A stretch of DNA of 64,000 bases from Anaeramoeba flamelloides (lineage: Eukaryota; Metamonada; Anaeramoebidae). The stretch spans positions 4,414,001-4,478,000 of the forward strand of contig JANTQA010000042.1 of assembly GCA_027625915.1 (NCBI GenBank), in the 5' to 3' direction. Below, one piece after another: positions 62,351 to 64,000 of the stretch (positions are counted from its first letter, which is position 1; each line of letters starts with the position of its first letter). The notes under the pieces were generated by a model. It worked only from the letters and a program-made list of their open reading frames with translations. It had not been told where the DNA came from and did not search any database. The translations under genes were made by a program, and so were the position numbers.

Positions 62351-62646
62351 TAGAAATAAAAAAAATAAAAAAAAGAAAGCTATTTTTCAAAAAATAAAAA
62401 TATAGATATGAAATTTATTTTGATCAAAAGTAAACTCTTTACGATGAAACTATACTAAAAAAAATAGTAATTTAAGTAATTCCGATTATTTCAAAGAATA
62501 ATGTAATATAAAGAATGTATTTTTTTGTTAAAAAAAATAAAAAAAAAACAAAGAGTAAATCTCTCTAGAACTAAATAAAAAAAATGAAAAAAAGAAAATA
62601 ATTAGTTTATATTAATAATATATTAAAAAAATTAAAAATAAAATAA

Positions 62647-64000
62647 TTAATCTTCGTATTCAATCAAGATAGCATCAACACCGACATTTTCACCTTGTTT
62701 AACACAGATTTTTTTGATAACTGTATCTTTAGGAGCCTTGAGCATATTTTGCATTTTCATTGCTTCAATGATACAGAGCTCTTCGCCTTCAGTAACTTTA
62801 TCACCGACTTTTTTGTCTGTGATTGAAAAGATCATACCGGGCATTGGTGCGCATAAGTATTTAGAATAATCGATGACGATTGGTTCTGGCATGTGTTTGA
62901 ATAATTCAGCTTGTTGAGGAGTTCTGACAGCTACCTTGAACATTGTACCAAAGAATCTCATTCCGTAACCTTCTGGGTGGATGTCGATCATTTGACAAAT
63001 CTTTTTTTCTCCATTGAGTTTAGCCTTGAAGATTGGTTGTTCTGGTTTCCAGCAGATGTCGGTCATTTCGATCTCTTTTCCGTTTACGTTAAATGAGAAA
63101 CCGTTTTCGATTTCCTTGACGGAGATGTTATAATCTTTTTCCATGAGTTCTGTGACGAATTTGTCGAATTTGTATTCATAGTTATTCATTTTGTTGTTAA
63201 TTGTGGCGTCTCTTTTGTTTCTAAGGATATGAATGGCGGTGGTAAAGACGGCCAAGTCGTCTTTTTGGTTTTCGTTTAAGATGATTCCCTTGAATCCTTC
63301 TGGCCATTCTTCGGCGATGTATTTGGTGGTAAGCTTTCCAGATCGATATCTCTCTTGTCCAAGGATGGCTCTGAGGAATGGGATGTTGTGGCCGACACCT
63401 TCGATGACATATGAGTCTAAGGCTTCTTCCATGTTTTTGATGGCTTCTGATCTGGTTTCTCCATAGGTACAGAGTTTGGAGATTAATGGATCATAGTACA
63501 TGGAGATTTCCGATCCTTCAACAACACCGGTATCGATTCTTACCTTTTCGCCGGTTGGTTGGACGTATCGTGTAAGTGTACCAATCGATGGAAGGAAGTT
63601 TCTGAATGGATCTTCGGCGTAAACACGGGATTCCATTGCCCATCCTTTAATTTTGATGTCGTCTTGGGTGACAGATAATTTTTCTCCGCCTGCAACTCTG
63701 ATCATGTGTTCAACAAGATCAAGTCCTGTGGTTAATTCAGTAACTGGATGTTCGACTTGGAGTCTTGTGTTCATTTCTAAGAAGAAAAAGTTTTTCTTTG
63801 GATCAACAATAAATTCAACAGTACCTGCAGAGTCATATCCAACGGCTCTTGAAAGTGAACATGCTTGTTCTCCCATCAATTTTCTGGTCTTTTCATCTAA
63901 AAAGACTGAGGGGGCTTCTTCAATAACCTTTTGGTTTCTTCTTTGGATCGAGCATTCACGTTCGTTGACATATACACAGTTTCCGTATTTATCTGCAAGA
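62647..64000 (-). CDS. Propionyl-CoA carboxylase alpha subunit-like biotin carboxylase (3' part)
   Basis: The reading frame runs from the window edge to a TAA at 62647; about 450 C-terminal residues are present and the N-terminus lies beyond 64000. It starts in the ATP-grasp biotin carboxylase domain (AGTVEFIVD, FLEMNTRLQVEHPVTE, ESRVYAEDP), continues through the carboxylase C-terminal part (DPLISKLCTYGETR), a linker resembling the PCC alpha BT region, and ends in a biotinyl domain with the acceptor lysine in EAMKM followed by QNMLKAP. Together with a beta subunit such an enzyme carboxylates propionyl-CoA to methylmalonyl-CoA or runs in reverse toward propionate. Methylcrotonyl-CoA carboxylase alpha is the main alternative. 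No intron is seen. Its base composition is clearly less AT-rich than the rest of the window, as expected of a highly expressed metabolic gene. A transit peptide cannot be judged. Confidence 0.88.
   Translation of the reverse strand, partial: LADKYGNCVYVNERECSIQRRNQKVIEEAPSVFLDEKTRKLMGEQACSLSRAVGYDSAGTVEFIVDPKKNFFFLEMNTRLQVEHPVTELTTGLDLVEHMIRVAGGEKLSVTQDDIKIKGWAMESRVYAEDPFRNFLPSIGTLTRYVQPTGEKVRIDTGVVEGSEISMYYDPLISKLCTYGETRSEAIKNMEEALDSYVIEGVGHNIPFLRAILGQERYRSGKLTTKYIAEEWPEGFKGIILNENQKDDLAVFTTAIHILRNKRDATINNKMNNYEYKFDKFVTELMEKDYNISVKEIENGFSFNVNGKEIEMTDICWKPEQPIFKAKLNGEKKICQMIDIHPEGYGMRFFGTMFKVAVRTPQQAELFKHMPEPIVIDYSKYLCAPMPGMIFSITDKKVGDKVTEGEELCIIEAMKMQNMLKAPKDTVIKKICVKQGENVGVDAILIEYED

Larger units (their letters stand above)
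57567..62646. other. Repeat-rich spacer between the BEACH gene and the carboxylase gene
   Basis: No supported gene. It holds three copies of a 210-bp TA-flanked MITE, one CAGTC-family MITE, one family-B MITE and one copy of repeat R. ORFs at 58366-58569 and 61801-62028 show no family features. 60960-61080 and 62035-62140 are also similar to each other. Confidence 0.6.

Noticed and set aside
62911-63466. Plus-strand ORFs over the carboxylase gene
   Set aside because: Antisense shadows of the conserved minus-strand coding sequence.

Overview
The window comes from a very AT-rich eukaryotic nuclear genome. Short spliceosomal introns (GT..AG, about 100-150 bp), long A/T runs, asparagine- and lysine-rich low-complexity tracts inside large proteins, and the gene set (Rab2, a RasGAP-VPS9 protein, a BEACH-WD40 giant, TFIIE-alpha, a biotin-dependent carboxylase) point to a free-living amoeboid protist. 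An anaerobic amoeba such as Anaeramoeba would fit, but that is a guess from style rather than a sequence match.

Layout. 0.3-1.0 kb (-): an intact ORF that reads as histone H2B fused to histone H2A, without tails. 1-9.5 kb: gene-poor, holding inverted-repeat elements. 9.5-14.7 kb (+): a RasGAP-VPS9 (GAPVD1/RME-6-like) gene with a 2.1-kb intron. 17.5-24.7 kb (+): TFIIE-alpha, whose N- and C-terminal halves are separated by about 5.7 kb filled with LINE pieces, a repeat array and a MITE. 25.0-26.2 kb: a TA-flanked inverted-repeat element. 28.2-29.0 kb (+): Rab2, last exon not found. 29.4-41.3 kb: transposon-dominated, centred on a 5.9-kb TA-flanked element (31371-37286) with long modular inverted repeats, a Tc1/mariner-IS630-type transposase and a second, divergently oriented gene; a TTAA-flanked perfect foldback lies at 39.6-40.2 kb. 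41.4-57.6 kb (+): one giant BEACH-WD40 gene (about 3,700 codons) with ConA-like, DUF4704-like, PH-like, BEACH and WD40 regions, a 3.7-kb unresolved intron region and one reading-frame change. 57.6-62.6 kb: MITE-rich spacer. 62.6-64 kb (-): 3' part of a propionyl-CoA-carboxylase-like alpha subunit.

Together, three genes belong to membrane traffic (Rab2, a Rab5-type GEF with a RasGAP domain, a BEACH protein), one to transcription initiation and one to organellar carboxylation. The best candidates for something undescribed are the acidic-patch-conserving but DNA-contact-poor H2B-H2A doublet and the two-gene, long-TIR Tc1/mariner element with its MITE entourage. Several small TA-flanked families recur within the window, so their ends could be set by comparing copies. 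All alignments are by eye; no database search was run.
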